Assembly: GCF_003633685.1 (NCBI RefSeq)
Contig: NZ_RBKT01000001.1
Span: 7,068,001 to 7,132,000, forward strand
Direction of reading: 5' to 3'
From: Micromonospora pisi
GTDB lineage: Bacteria > Actinomycetota > Actinomycetes > Mycobacteriales > Micromonosporaceae
DNA length: 64,000 nucleotides
Shown: positions 47,660 to 55,944 of the stretch, piece by piece
How positions within the stretch are numbered: position 1 is the stretch's first letter
Layout: each line of letters starts with the position of its first letter
The notes under the pieces: generated by a model
The model's input: the letters and a program-made list of their open reading frames with translations, nothing else
Told to the model about the DNA's origin: nothing
Database searches by the model: none
Translations under genes and position numbers: made by a program

Positions 47660-47707
47660 TCCTTGACACGGAAGAGGTCACTGGTTCAAACCCAGTATCG
47701 CCCACCA
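47660..47707 (+). other. 3' half of tRNA-Val(GAC): probable integration-site scar
   Basis: TTCCTTGACACGGAA is a complete anticodon stem-loop with GAC. The variable loop, the T arm (CTGGTTCAAACCCAG) and TATCGCCCACCA including CCA follow. No matching 5' half (GGGCGAT..) exists upstream. This is the pattern left when an element integrates into a tRNA 3' end. Confidence 0.7.
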
Positions 47708-47727
47708 GCTGTATGAGCAGGTCAGCG

Positions 47728-47761
47728 GCTCGTTACCGGATTACCGGTAACGAGCTGTTTT
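47728..47761 (+). terminator. terminator after the tRNA-Val half
   Basis: GCTCGTTACCGG pairs perfectly with CCGGTAACGAGC around ATTA, followed by TGTTTT. Confidence 0.85.
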
Positions 47762-47940
47762 GGTTGTGCTCCTTACATTGGGAGCAAACTGGGAGCACAT
47801 GATCGTCATCCCCTGGGATGATGCGTCGGGGTCGCGGGGGCTGGACCTGTGCCGGTGGTACCGCAGCCCAGTCCCTGCCCGCCTGGTCGAGGCGCCGTGC
47901 AAAGCGGGTGTTCAGCTGCGCCATGGAGTTTGCGCGGCGA

Positions 47941-48014
47941 CGCGGGCCGGGAATGCCGAGCGGCTCGCTGGGCTCATAACCCAGAGGTCGCAGGTTCAAA
48001 TCCTGTCCCCGCTA
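47941..48014 (+). tRNA. initiator tRNA-Met-like sequence, copy 2 (degenerate)
   Basis: It has the exact 74-nt initiator length, and the anticodon (CAU), T and most acceptor positions are kept. The D stem (GGAA against GCTC) and the 7-66 pair (C-C) are broken. The 3' part is identical to copy 1. It is best read as a tRNA 3' end fused to foreign DNA. Confidence 0.4.
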
Positions 48015-48125
48015 CAACTGAAAGTGCAGGTCAGAGCCCCGCCCCCAGATCGTGGGGGCGGGGTTTTTGATCTCCTTCCGGGCGCAGTCCGGGCAGACGA
48101 AACACCACGAGGCGACACGGGATAG
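47963..48125. repeat. 163-bp direct repeat, right copy
   Basis: This is the partner of 38602-38764, offset by exactly 9361 bp, with four transitions. The identical core starts inside the tRNA-like sequence. Confidence 0.9.
48037..48068 (+). terminator. rho-independent terminator after tRNA-Met-like copy 2
   Basis: CCCCGCCCCCA pairs perfectly with TGGGGGCGGGG, followed by TTTTT. The T-to-C difference from copy 1 restores a Watson-Crick pair. Confidence 0.8.
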
Positions 48126-48556
48126 CAGTCCGTCGATCTTTGTTGTCTTGGTCGTCTGGCTAATATCACGGCTCGTCGATGTCGGGGGAAGCGGCTCTTA
48201 TGAGTGGAAGCATCCCTGAACTCAAGATGATCGATCCCGTGTTGGTGACAGCTCCGTGAGACGGCTGGGTATGTGGGTTGTGTTGAGGACGGCGCCGGAC
48301 CCGTGGATAGATCGGAGTGCCCGGCGGCGCGTTCATCTGCTCGGCTGCATCGCCCTGGTAGGCCCGTGGGCACGGCAATGACTAGTAGCTCGGTCTCAGG
48401 TGCCTCTCAGGGCGAACCGTACGTTGCCGGCTCTGCCCGGCGGCCTACACAGGTCGGCCCTCCTGTCCTGCCAGCGACCCACCTCGCATGATTCGGCATC
48501 GCGGGTCGGTAGCGGTTCGAGGTGGGCGCGACTCCACCTTCACCCCGCTGATTCCG
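48126..48556. other. no recognisable gene
   Basis: A 19-codon plus-strand frame from an ATG near 48200 (MSGSIPELKMIDPVLVTAP, then stop) has a diverged counterpart after the left repeat copy. Otherwise nothing is recognisable. Confidence 0.35.
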
Positions 48557-49603
48557 GCACCTTGAACGGGCACCACTCGGGCAGGTTCTTCGGGCACCGC
48601 CTGACATGACAGGGGATCGGCGACCGCTGATCATTAGCTTCTTTGGGTACCAGCGACCGGGTGCCGAAGATCGGCAGCTTGTTCCGGTACCAGTGTGTGG
48701 GGAAGAACGGGGCGGGAGATGGCGCTCACAGTAAGCCGTTTGCTGATCTTGGGGCGGTGGGCGTAGGCAGGTTGACCACCGCGAACGGGTGGGGTCGCGG
48801 TGCGGCTCGCGTAGCCGGCGGTGGCTGGATCGATTCAAGGCTCGCGCGGCCCGCGATCAGACGGATCGGCGTTTCTGGTGGGCCTCGACCTGCCGGCGCA
48901 GCTCGCGCCCTCGCCGGGCAAGGACTGCAAGTTCTCGGGCGATGCTCCTGGCCCTGGCCCGCAGTTCCTTCAGCTCACGGTCCAGATCGGCGGCCTGTTT
49001 TGCATCGGTCGCGCTGGTGGGCATCGGTGCATTCCGGCCGCTGGCGGGCTTCTGATGCTCAGCTCCGACCATGCGGGAATGGCCCTGGTTGCCGCGTAGC
49101 CGGGCGATGACCGGCGGGAGGTCCGGCCGCAGGTAGGCACTATCGTCCCGGCCGGCCGTCCCGCCTCGGCCGGCGTTGCTTGGCCCGTTGTCACCGGGCA
49201 ACCCGCCGCGTTGCTCCTCGCCCGCCATAACAGCCCTCACGCTCCCGGTCCGACGTGTGGCCGGCCCCACCCCTAGGGATGGGGCCGGCCGTGCTGCGGG
49301 TCGGCGGAGTGGTGCGGCAGAGGTGACACCTGGCCGTCGACAGCGTGCACCCTTCTCCGTGTCCATCGATCGGCACCGTCAACGGTGACGGGTCCGCAGC
49401 GGGCAAATGTGAAGGGTTACGGTTCCGGGGCACCGGCCGCGTGTCGAACCTGGTGCCGAAACATGTTGCCGATCATGACCCCAGCGCACCGGTTGGCATC
49501 GAAACCAAGTGCCGATCCTCCTCATCGACAAAACACGATCACTAGGATCGCCGGCCCCGCTGGTGCCCGAAGAACCTGCCCGAGTGGTGCCCACTCAAGG
49601 TGC
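48557..49603. mobile_element. 1.05-kb inverted-repeat element without transposase (IS21-like ends)
   Basis: A 42-bp inverted repeat at 48557-48598 and 49562-49603 matches at 40 positions, with core GGGCACCACTCGGGCAGGTT. Farther inside, CTGGTACCGGAACAAGCTGC and CTGGTGCCGAAACATGTTGC form a second inverted pair with CCGATC. Nested repeated motifs at both ends recall IS21-type termini. The interior has no istA or istB, so it looks like a deletion derivative or non-autonomous element. Confidence 0.6.
48857..49228 (-). CDS. small coiled-coil protein inside the inverted-repeat element (tentative)
   Basis: A frame of about 123 codons from ATG 49228 (MAGEEQRGGLPGDNGPSNAG) ends in a charged heptad-like segment AADLDRELKELRARARSIAR followed by a basic tail (QVEAHQKRRSV). 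A longer reading from 49366 is less natural. No family is recognised. It is the only plausible cargo of the element. Confidence 0.35.
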   Translation of the reverse strand: MAGEEQRGGLPGDNGPSNAGRGGTAGRDDSAYLRPDLPPVIARLRGNQGHSRMVGAEHQKPASGRNAPMPTSATDAKQAADLDRELKELRARARSIARELAVLARRGRELRRQVEAHQKRRSV

Positions 49604-49827
49604 TGAACTCAGCTGTCATACAGGAGTGCATGGACGCCGGCGCAGCCCCGCCCGGTGACCTCTCACCGTTGCGCTCGATCTCCGTGCCGCGATGATCGGC
49701 ATGCTCTCGCTATGGATCAACGAGCCCAACCTGCCGTGGCCACCCCTCGCGGAGCAGGTCGATCGATTTCTTACCAAGCTCGGCGGACTCGCACCACCGA
49801 CGGGGACTGAAGACCGCGGCCTCTGAT
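49604..49827 (+). pseudogene. possible TetR-type C-terminal remnant
   Basis: A plus-strand frame after a stop at about 49663 reads TVALDLRAAMIGMLSLWINE then LPWPPLAEQVDRFLTKLGGL to a TGA at 49827. The pattern resembles the C-terminal ligand domain of TetR regulators. No DNA-binding domain is present. Confidence 0.3.
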
Positions 49828-49832
49828 CAGCG

Positions 49833-50050
49833 GCGCTGCCCTACCAGCCACACCAGTATGCGCCGGCTTCCTGATCTGCCGCAGATAGCGCGCGGCCCGT
49901 CGGCTCCGTCGGCGGTGACCTCGCTGTGCAGGGTGACGTCCTGGACTTCGATGCCGGGCCGTTGTTCGATGCTGTCTGCGATGCGGCGCAGCAGTGCCGG
50001 GACACTGTCTTGGCCGCGGCCTGCCGGATTGGCCTGTGAAGCCGCGACTC
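49833..50050 (-). pseudogene. unknown-protein remnant
   Basis: A minus-strand frame reads DSVPALLRRIADSIEQRPG then IEVQDVTLHSEVTADGADGP before degenerating. It recalls a small conserved actinomycete protein of unknown function, but the second half has lost the pattern. Confidence 0.35.
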
Positions 50051-50188
50051 GGCCCGCCCGTTCACCTCCGCCCTTCGGCGCCGGATGCAGCGATTGGCGG
50101 CGGGCGGTACGGACGAAGATAGGGGCGGTGGGGTGACATCCGGGATCTGTGGGGATCGGGCGGCCGGCGGTGCGCGGATAATGGGGGG

Positions 50189-50458
50189 ATGAAGCGAGAG
50201 GTTCGCCTGATGCGGTTGGCCGGGACGCGCGCCGACGGTGCGGTGGCGACGGGCGCGGCGGCTACAGGCGCGCGGGCTGCGGGGGCGGCGTCGCTCGGCG
50301 CCCTGGCCGTCGGGGCGCTGGCCGTCGGGGCCGTGGCCGTTGGGGTGCTGGTCATCGGGCGGTTAGCTATCCGCCGGGCGGTGGTGCGGGAGCTGCGCGT
50401 CGGCCGTTTGGAGATCGACGAGCTGGTGGTGCGGAGCCGACCCGCTGCCGAGGGATAA
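50189..50458 (+). CDS. small Ala/Gly/Val repeat membrane-associated protein
   Basis: This 89-aa protein starts MKREVRLMRLAGTRADGAVA. The central part is a run of five-residue units of the type G-A-L-A-V (GALAVGALAVGAVAVGVLVI), followed by a basic/acidic tail (RRAVVRELRVGRLEIDELVV). The periodic A.G.A pattern could form a beta-solenoid turn or a membrane hairpin. GGGGG lies upstream of the ATG. Function is unknown. Confidence 0.55.
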   Translation: MKREVRLMRLAGTRADGAVATGAAATGARAAGAASLGALAVGALAVGAVAVGVLVIGRLAIRRAVVRELRVGRLEIDELVVRSRPAAEG

Positions 50459-50623
50459 CCCGCTCGCGCAGTGGACGAGTCCGCATCTAGCCGCGATCCA
50501 CGCTCATCCTTCCGTCCTCCTGTGACCCAACGTAGTTAGATCAGGCAGCCGTCCTGGTGGCCGACGGCAGTCCTCGATGCACCCGACGTCGATGCGGCGG
50601 CTTGTGGATCCTTGTAGCTCATC

Positions 50624-50854
50624 GTGTACCTGGCTCTGCACTCCAAGCCGTACCCCGACACCTGGTGGCGCGAGCCGGCCGGCTGGATCGCTGGGGACCC
50701 CCGCTGCGGGCTGGGTCCGGCCGAAGGTTACCGGGCGCACACCCGGGCGCTGAACCGCGACCAGGTCACCGCGCTGTGGCGCCTCGACGTGCGAGCCGCG
50801 GGTCACCATCGTCGTCATCCGCAACCTTCGACCGGACGCGACACCGCAGCCTAG
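50624..50854 (+). CDS. short hypothetical protein (tentative)
   Basis: A frame starting at GTG 50624 (MYLALHSKPYPDTWWREPAG) with Trp-rich content (GWIAGDPRCGLGPAEGYRAH) ends six bases before the convergent NUDIX gene. Composition looks coding but no family is recognised. It may be a fragment. Confidence 0.3.
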   Translation: MYLALHSKPYPDTWWREPAGWIAGDPRCGLGPAEGYRAHTRALNRDQVTALWRLDVRAAGHHRRHPQPSTGRDTAA

Positions 50855-50859
50855 AACCC

Positions 50860-51360
50860 TCAGCGGCCGCCATCACCAGTTGGACAGGTGGAACTTGATC
50901 TCGAAAGCTGCCCGAGCAGCACGTCGAGTATCTGGACCCGACCGGAGAGCGGCTGCACGCCGTCCCACCAGCACACTGCGATGATCTCCTCATTCGGGGT
51001 GAAGTCGCGCCCGTGCGGCACCGCGCACGCCCCGAAGACGGCCGCGTACTCCGAGCGCCGTTCGGGACCAAGAGCGAACCGCGCATGGCCGGCGAGGGCT
51101 AGTTGTTCAAGCTCGTAGCCGGTCTCTTCTCGCAGCTCGCGGACAGCTGCCTGCCGGGGTGTCTCGCCAGGGTCAATCATGCCGCCGGGCAGCTCCCACT
51201 GTTGCCGTTGTCGATCAAAGACCAGTAGCAGCCGCTCGTTATGCCACCAGGCAACTAGGGACGCGGTTAGCGGGGCGTCATCGACGCTGCCGCCTTCGGC
51301 AGCCCGGTGAAACGCCACCAACGCGTTCCCCTCGTGATCGATCGCAAGAGATTCGCTCAT
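50860..51360 (-). CDS. NUDIX hydrolase
   Basis: This 166-aa protein starts at ATG 51360, preceded by AAGGAG. The Nudix box [20 protein letters not shown] followed by ETG fits G-x5-E-x7-R-E-U-x-E-E-x-G-U completely. [17 protein letters not shown] precedes it. Such enzymes cleave nucleoside diphosphates linked to another moiety; the substrate cannot be told. It is monocistronic, convergent with the small frame upstream. Confidence 0.9.
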   Translation of the reverse strand: MSESLAIDHEGNALVAFHRAAEGGSVDDAPLTASLVAWWHNERLLLVFDRQRQQWELPGGMIDPGETPRQAAVRELREETGYELEQLALAGHARFALGPERRSEYAAVFGACAVPHGRDFTPNEEIIAVCWWDGVQPLSGRVQILDVLLGQLSRSSSTCPTGDGGR

Positions 51361-51459
51361 CGGACTTGCTCCTTCCCGACGGCATACCTGACGAGCGGCC
51401 GCAGAAAGCCTCAACTAGATCGGACAGGTGCCAACCGGCCTCGGCCGGCCGGGCACCTC

Positions 51460-51770
51460 TCATGCCACCTTGATGACAACCTTGCCCGAAGTGTGACCGT
51501 TCTCGACGGTGGCGAGGGCGGCCGGAGCGTTGGAGAGTGGATGGACCGCAGTGATCACGGGTGTGAGGACTCCGTCGAGGGCCAGCCGGCGGCCCGCTCC
51601 AGGTTCTCGCGGTCGAGGCGACGATCGACGAAACGCCCACCAATATCGGGCACAGACATATCACCCACGGCGATGACGTTGCGGGGATCCTTGGCCAGTG
51701 GGGCGACCGTCCGCAGCGAGATGCCTCCGACCAGGTCGACGATCCCGTCGAAGCTGACCACAGGTGATGA
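51460..51770 (-). pseudogene. MDR-family NADP-dependent oxidoreductase, C-terminal fragment with frameshift
   Basis: FDGIVDLVGGISLRTVAPLA and DPRNVIAVGDMSVPDIGGRF are followed, after a shift near 51585, by LALDGVLTPVITAVHPLSNA and HTSGKVVIKVA with a stop at 51460. This is the C-terminal third of a zinc-type alcohol dehydrogenase/quinone reductase-like protein. The nucleotide-binding domain is mostly missing. Confidence 0.7.
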
Positions 51771-51958
51771 GCGACGTCTGCTGCTAGGCTCCATGTGGGC
51801 AGTCTGGACTGCCTCGCTCCGAGTCTGAGTCCCCACGCGACGAAGACGCAGAGGACAACGGCGGCCGATCCAGAGAAGAGCAGTACCTGTCGGACCGAGA
51901 TCTCTCTCATGGCACAGGGCTGGCAGGCGTGGGTTGCATAGCCCGGAGCAGAGTTGAG
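51771..51958 (-). other. possible short membrane peptide
   Basis: A minus-strand ATG at about 51910 opens MREISVRQVLLFSGSAAVVL followed by CVFVAWGLRLGARQS, a single membrane segment. The frame then runs into the MDR remnant. It could be an N-terminal fragment. Confidence 0.3.
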
Positions 51959-53107
51959 ATGACCTCCGACAATCACACCCGGAATCGCGAGCTCCAGCAG
52001 GATGCGCGCGCGTGGTCAGCCTTCACGGGGACGAAGTACACCACTGCGCTGCGGCAGATGGGTTCCCCTCTGGCCCAGGGACTCCTCGGTGAACGGGTCA
52101 GCGCCCGGCACCTGATCGCTGCCCTCGACAATCACGACCTGATCGGCGCGCGCGGCGGCAATCCCCGTCTTGGCGAGAACGGCTTCTCCTCGGCAGTGCC
52201 GTGGCGCTTCAACAGTGAGACCGACTTCATCGAACTCGCTCTCATCACGGACGTGCTCCGGATGTTCACGCCGATCCCTGACTCGGCGACGCCGGAGGTG
52301 GGTAGCTACTCCTTGAAGCACACCGCGGAGTGGTTTCTCAGCCCACACTGCTCCTACGTGTCCAACGGCCGCATGATCTGGGCGGCGGCAGCGCTGGGAC
52401 TCCCGGTCGCCCACCCCGACGACTCCGGGCCGAACCTCTTGATCGGCGTGCCGGAGCGCGAGCACGACTACGTACACCGGATGGTCGGCCCAGGGCAGAC
52501 CCAGCCGAATGCCGACCACTACCGCCCCGCCGGATACACATACCTGCAGACCGTCCTCGCGCGGGCGGCAGCGGGTGAGCACATCACAGGTGGCTGGGTC
52601 CAGCCGGTTCCTGTGGCCGCGTCAGCCCCGTTCCACGCCTGGCTGATCCTGCAGGCAGGCCGTGACGACGTCATCGGCGATCTCGCGAGCGACTACTCCG
52701 CAGGTGTGCGAGACAGCGACCACCGCATCGCCCGCACCCCCGACGACCTGCTGACGATCTTCCACGAGGTTCCGCACTCGCCCGAAGCCTACGACGCCGT
52801 GGTGAGCACCATCGCGGAGTGGATGAGGACGATGCCATCGGCAGCGCCCGTTCGTACCGAGCGGATCGGTGGAGGCGCGCACAACCATGGGGGCTGGGGC
52901 GCAGGCGCCGGGACCGTGGAGCGCTACGAGTACCTGTGTCCCTGCGGCGACGGGGAGATCATCGAAGAGCATGACAACGTGCCGGGCTTCCAGGAGCACG
53001 ACGTGCGTATCGACTGCGCCAAGTGCAGTGCGGAGTGGCGCTTTGCCGGCGGCAGGCCCGTGCGGGATTGGCGCCTTGAGCCCGTGGCCGTGAGCGCCAC
53101 GATCTAA
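51959..53107 (+). CDS. unknown protein with C-terminal zinc ribbon
   Basis: This 382-aa protein starts at ATG 51959. The N-terminal block WSAFTGTKYTTALRQMGSPL with GERVSARHLIAALDNHDLIG recurs in actinomycete proteins of unknown function. The middle includes PWRFNSETDFIELALITDVL and MIWAAAALGLPVAHPDDSGP. A C-terminal zinc ribbon has CPCGDGEIIEEHDN and CAKCSAEWRF, preceded by a Gly/His-rich linker (GGGAHNHGGWGAGAG). The zinc ribbon suggests nucleic-acid or protein binding. No operon partner is seen. Confidence 0.65.
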   Translation: MTSDNHTRNRELQQDARAWSAFTGTKYTTALRQMGSPLAQGLLGERVSARHLIAALDNHDLIGARGGNPRLGENGFSSAVPWRFNSETDFIELALITDVLRMFTPIPDSATPEVGSYSLKHTAEWFLSPHCSYVSNGRMIWAAAALGLPVAHPDDSGPNLLIGVPEREHDYVHRMVGPGQTQPNADHYRPAGYTYLQTVLARAAAGEHITGGWVQPVPVAASAPFHAWLILQAGRDDVIGDLASDYSAGVRDSDHRIARTPDDLLTIFHEVPHSPEAYDAVVSTIAEWMRTMPSAAPVRTERIGGGAHNHGGWGAGAGTVERYEYLCPCGDGEIIEEHDNVPGFQEHDVRIDCAKCSAEWRFAGGRPVRDWRLEPVAVSATI

Positions 53108-53425
53108 CAGGCGACGCGGGAGCCCGCATGCCGCACCACACCGGGCCAAACCGGTCCGGTGCGGTGCGGCATGCGTGAGGAACAACAACGACGATCGAGC
53201 GGACAGTGCGTGCCAGCTCAAGGTAGTCCCACCGGCACAAACCGAACGCCGAGCGACCTATGCCCGGTACGCCGACACTCGTACCGCCCGTAGCTTCCCC
53301 GCTGATCCTCGGGTGCTTCAGTTTGCTCTAACGGGCTAGTCCGTAATGTCGGGATCGGGGACTCTGGGCAAATGCTGGTTCGACCGGGCCTCAGAGGGCG
53401 TTGTCGCAGGTCAGGCTGCTTTGGT
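53108..53425. other. intergenic, no gene seen
   Basis: GGGCAAATGCTGG near 53366 recurs near 53597. Nothing else is recognisable. Confidence 0.35.
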
Positions 53426-53509
53426 GCAAAGATCACCCAGATCTACGAGGGCACAAATCAAGTGCAGTGGATCGTCATGGCAAGACAGCTGCTCAACGGC
53501 ATCGCTTAG
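53426..53509 (+). pseudogene. acyl-CoA dehydrogenase, last 27 codons
   Basis: AKITQIYEGTNQVQWIVMAR followed by QLLNGIA and a stop is the highly conserved C-terminus of acyl-CoA dehydrogenases. Nothing upstream is in frame with it, so it is a stranded remnant. Confidence 0.7.
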
Positions 53510-54101
53510 GCTGTTTTACCAGCTCAGGGCCGTGGTGATGGCTGAGTTGATCTTTCGGTTGACTTCGACTGATCATGGCTCGTTTCGGACGTCATACTGG
53601 GCAAATGCTGGCCTGCGCGCTGAGGTAGTCCGATTGATCGATCGGTGTCGTCCTCTGAGGACTTGTGGAGCTGGTGGCCCTCTCGGTCGCTATCGGTGGG
53701 ATATGAGCGATGCGATACTACTCGGAGTGGATCGTTCCTTGCGTTCGGTGACGGTCCGCCTGCGGCTCGCGCGGCTGCACCCCGGGGCGGGGATCGGCGC
53801 GCCGCCTGGCCGGGGCGTCTGACTTCCACGGCGGTGGGCGGGGGGCTGACTCCACCGGGTTCGTGCGAGGTGGCCGGCCCCGGCTGCGGGCGTAACGCAG
53901 GCTGGCGCTGGTCAAGCGACTGCTGGACTCGGCGTCCGATATCAACGTGGCGAGCGGCACCCCCGCCGGCACCTTGGTGGCCGGGTCCATCGACTGGAAA
54001 AGTGCGATACGCGGCCGTGACCCGGGCCCGTTGGTACGGTCGTGTTGACGACTAGACCACGGAGGATCGCCGGCGGGGCCAGCAGGGAGGAGCGCGACAC
54101 G
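53510..54101. other. gene-poor stretch before the alpha/beta hydrolase
   Basis: Several overlapping frames of Arg/Pro-rich composition occur on both strands, none with recognisable domains. A short plus-strand piece (LALVKRLLDSASDINVASGT) ends at 54048. The Shine-Dalgarno of the next gene is at 54085-54092. Confidence 0.35.
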
Positions 54102-54959
54102 GTGACTCGCTCGGCCAACCAGACCATCCGTACGCAGTTCCGGGACATTGACGGACTGAATGTCCGTTTTGCCGAGAGCGAGGACCGAACCGAGCACGCG
54201 CTGCTGCTTAACCCGTGGCCGGAGAGCCTGTTCGCCTTCGAACCGATCTGGACCCGGCTCGCTGAACACGCGCACCTGGTGGCGATCGACCTGCCGGGGT
54301 TCGGGCATTCCGAGGGTCGCGACGAGCTGATGTCCCCTCGGGCGATGGGCGAGTTCGTCATTCGCGCTGCCGACACCTTCGGGCTCGACAACCCCCACGT
54401 CGTCGGGCCTGACGTTGGCACCGGCGCCGCACTGTTCGCCGCCGCCCAGCATCCGGGCAGGTTACGTAGCCTTGTCGTCGGAAGTGGGGGCGCGGCGGTC
54501 CGGATCCAGTTGGGCGGGGCGCTGAAGGACTGGGTCGAAGCCCCGGACCTGGACAGCTTCCGCAGCCTGGACCCAAGACAAATCGTGGCCAGCACGTTGG
54601 GCAGCATCGAGCGGTACGTTCTGCCTGACTCCGTCCGTGAGGACTACCTGTCAGCCTACGAGGGCGACCGTTTCGTCGAGTCGATGCGCTACGCCCGCGC
54701 CTACCCGACCGACCTGCCGATCCTCCGTGATCTCCTGCCGAAGGTGCAGACGCCGGTCCAGATCATCGCCGGCGAACACGATTCGGCCGTGCCACCGGTC
54801 AACGCCGAGTTTCTCCATCAGCGGCTGCCCAACAGCAAGCTCGACTGCCTCGATGCGGGGCACTTCACCTGGGAGGACGACGCGGACCGGTACGCGGCGC
54901 TCGTCACGAGCTGGTGGGACGGCGGATACGCGACGGCCGGGTCCGGGTCACCACGCTGA
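54102..54959 (+). CDS. alpha/beta hydrolase with Asp nucleophile (haloalkane dehalogenase/epoxide hydrolase-like)
   Basis: A protein of about 285 aa. GTG 54102 is chosen because GGGAGGAG lies just before it; an in-frame start at 54042 is less likely. Core elements are HALLLNPWPESLFAFEPIW (with NP where most relatives have HG), AIDLPGFGHSEG, the nucleophile elbow VVGPDVGTGAALF with Asp, IIAGEHDSAVPP, and the catalytic His in LDAGHFTWEDD. Asp at the elbow places it with dehalogenase or epoxide-hydrolase-type enzymes rather than esterases. The substrate is unknown. Confidence 0.85.
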   Translation: MTRSANQTIRTQFRDIDGLNVRFAESEDRTEHALLLNPWPESLFAFEPIWTRLAEHAHLVAIDLPGFGHSEGRDELMSPRAMGEFVIRAADTFGLDNPHVVGPDVGTGAALFAAAQHPGRLRSLVVGSGGAAVRIQLGGALKDWVEAPDLDSFRSLDPRQIVASTLGSIERYVLPDSVREDYLSAYEGDRFVESMRYARAYPTDLPILRDLLPKVQTPVQIIAGEHDSAVPPVNAEFLHQRLPNSKLDCLDAGHFTWEDDADRYAALVTSWWDGGYATAGSGSPR

Positions 54960-55059
54960 CCCTATACCGCTCGGAAAATCGGCCCCAGCTACGCGACCTG
55001 GGAGTATTCGTGGACAAGCCCGTTGAGAACCTTTTCGCGGCCGAGTGAGACCCGCCTTT

Positions 55060-55175
55060 CGCCGCTGGCTCACCTACCGCGAGTTGGATGGGTCCACTGA
55101 GGTTGGTGGCGATCTGCCGCTCGATCTGTTCGGTGAGTTCCGCGGTTGCGCCGAAGAATCCGATGCGCGCGTCCG
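55060..55175 (-). pseudogene. SDR-type oxidoreductase internal fragment
   Basis: A minus-strand stretch FFGATAELTEQIERQIATNL followed by SGPIQLA matches the internal N-x-x-G-P-I region common in classical SDR proteins, and then decays. It lies directly behind an intact SDR gene. Confidence 0.45.
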
Positions 55176-55176
55176 C

Positions 55177-55944
55177 TCAGACCGCCGGGTTCAGCCCGCC
55201 GTCGACGACCAGGTCCACCCCGGTGACGTACGCGGCACGAGCGGAGACCAGAAACGCCACCGCCTCACCGATGTCGGCCGGCTGCCCGGCGCGTCCGAGC
55301 GGGATGCCGCTGATCATCATCGCGGGATCGAAACCGGCCGCCGCCGCGACCTTTTGCCGCAGCGGGTCCGATCCGGGCGACTCGACCAGACCCGGGGTCA
55401 CCGTGTTGACCCGTACCCCTTTGGGCGCCAGATCAACGGCCAGCCCTTTGCTGTACGTGGCCAGAGCCGCCTTCGCGGCAGCGTAGTGCAGGAGGAACGC
55501 GAGCGGGGCACGAGCCGGCGCGGTCGAGATATGGATGATCGCGCCGGAGCCCTGCGCGACCATCTCCGGCACCAGCCGGCTGTTCAGCCGGACCGCGGAC
55601 AGGTAGTTGAGATCAAGGGCGGCCTGCCACTGGTCGTCCTCGATCGCCGACACCCCTGCGGGATAGACGTCCGTGCCACCGGCGTTGTTCACCACGATGT
55701 CGATCCCACCCAGGATGTCCAGCGCGGCCTCAGCAATGGCGTGCGCGCCCGCCACCGAGGTGACGTCGCCGCCGACGAACTTCGCCCTCGCCGGAGCGGA
55801 CGGACTCTCCGAGCGGGCCGCGATGACGACGCTGGCGCCCCCGTCGATCAGGCGCTGGGCGATCCCCGCACCGATACCGTACGTACCGCCGGTGACCAAT
55901 GCCCGCTTGCCGGCGAGCTCGTTCATGATTCCGTAGTTTTCCAT
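55177..55944 (-). CDS. SDR-family NAD(P)-dependent oxidoreductase
   Basis: A protein of about 255 aa. ATG 55944 is chosen because AGAGGAAAG precedes it. The Rossmann motif is TGGTYGIGAGIAQ and the structural motif is NNAG. The catalytic Ser is in IIHISTAPAR and the Tyr/Lys pair in YAAAKAALATYSKGL. VNTVTPGLVESPG follows, and the C-terminus is the usual GVDLVVDGG. It is a classical SDR, about as long as the family norm. The substrate is unknown. It is on the same strand as the hemerythrin and second SDR genes but about 380 bp away. Confidence 0.9.
   Translation of the reverse strand: MENYGIMNELAGKRALVTGGTYGIGAGIAQRLIDGGASVVIAARSESPSAPARAKFVGGDVTSVAGAHAIAEAALDILGGIDIVVNNAGGTDVYPAGVSAIEDDQWQAALDLNYLSAVRLNSRLVPEMVAQGSGAIIHISTAPARAPLAFLLHYAAAKAALATYSKGLAVDLAPKGVRVNTVTPGLVESPGSDPLRQKVAAAAGFDPAMMISGIPLGRAGQPADIGEAVAFLVSARAAYVTGVDLVVDGGLNPAV

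Noticed and set aside
47733-47999. Minus-strand frame beginning MNLRPLGYEPS
   Set aside because: It is the antisense translation of the tRNA-Met-like sequence, a familiar annotation artefact.
38602-48125. Direct repeats considered as a CRISPR array
   Set aside because: Only two long copies 9.4 kb apart, with tRNA and terminator content; no spacers or cas genes.
48407-48838. 143-codon minus-strand frame across the inverted-repeat boundary
   Set aside because: Low-complexity Arg/Ser/Pro composition, and it crosses the element's end.
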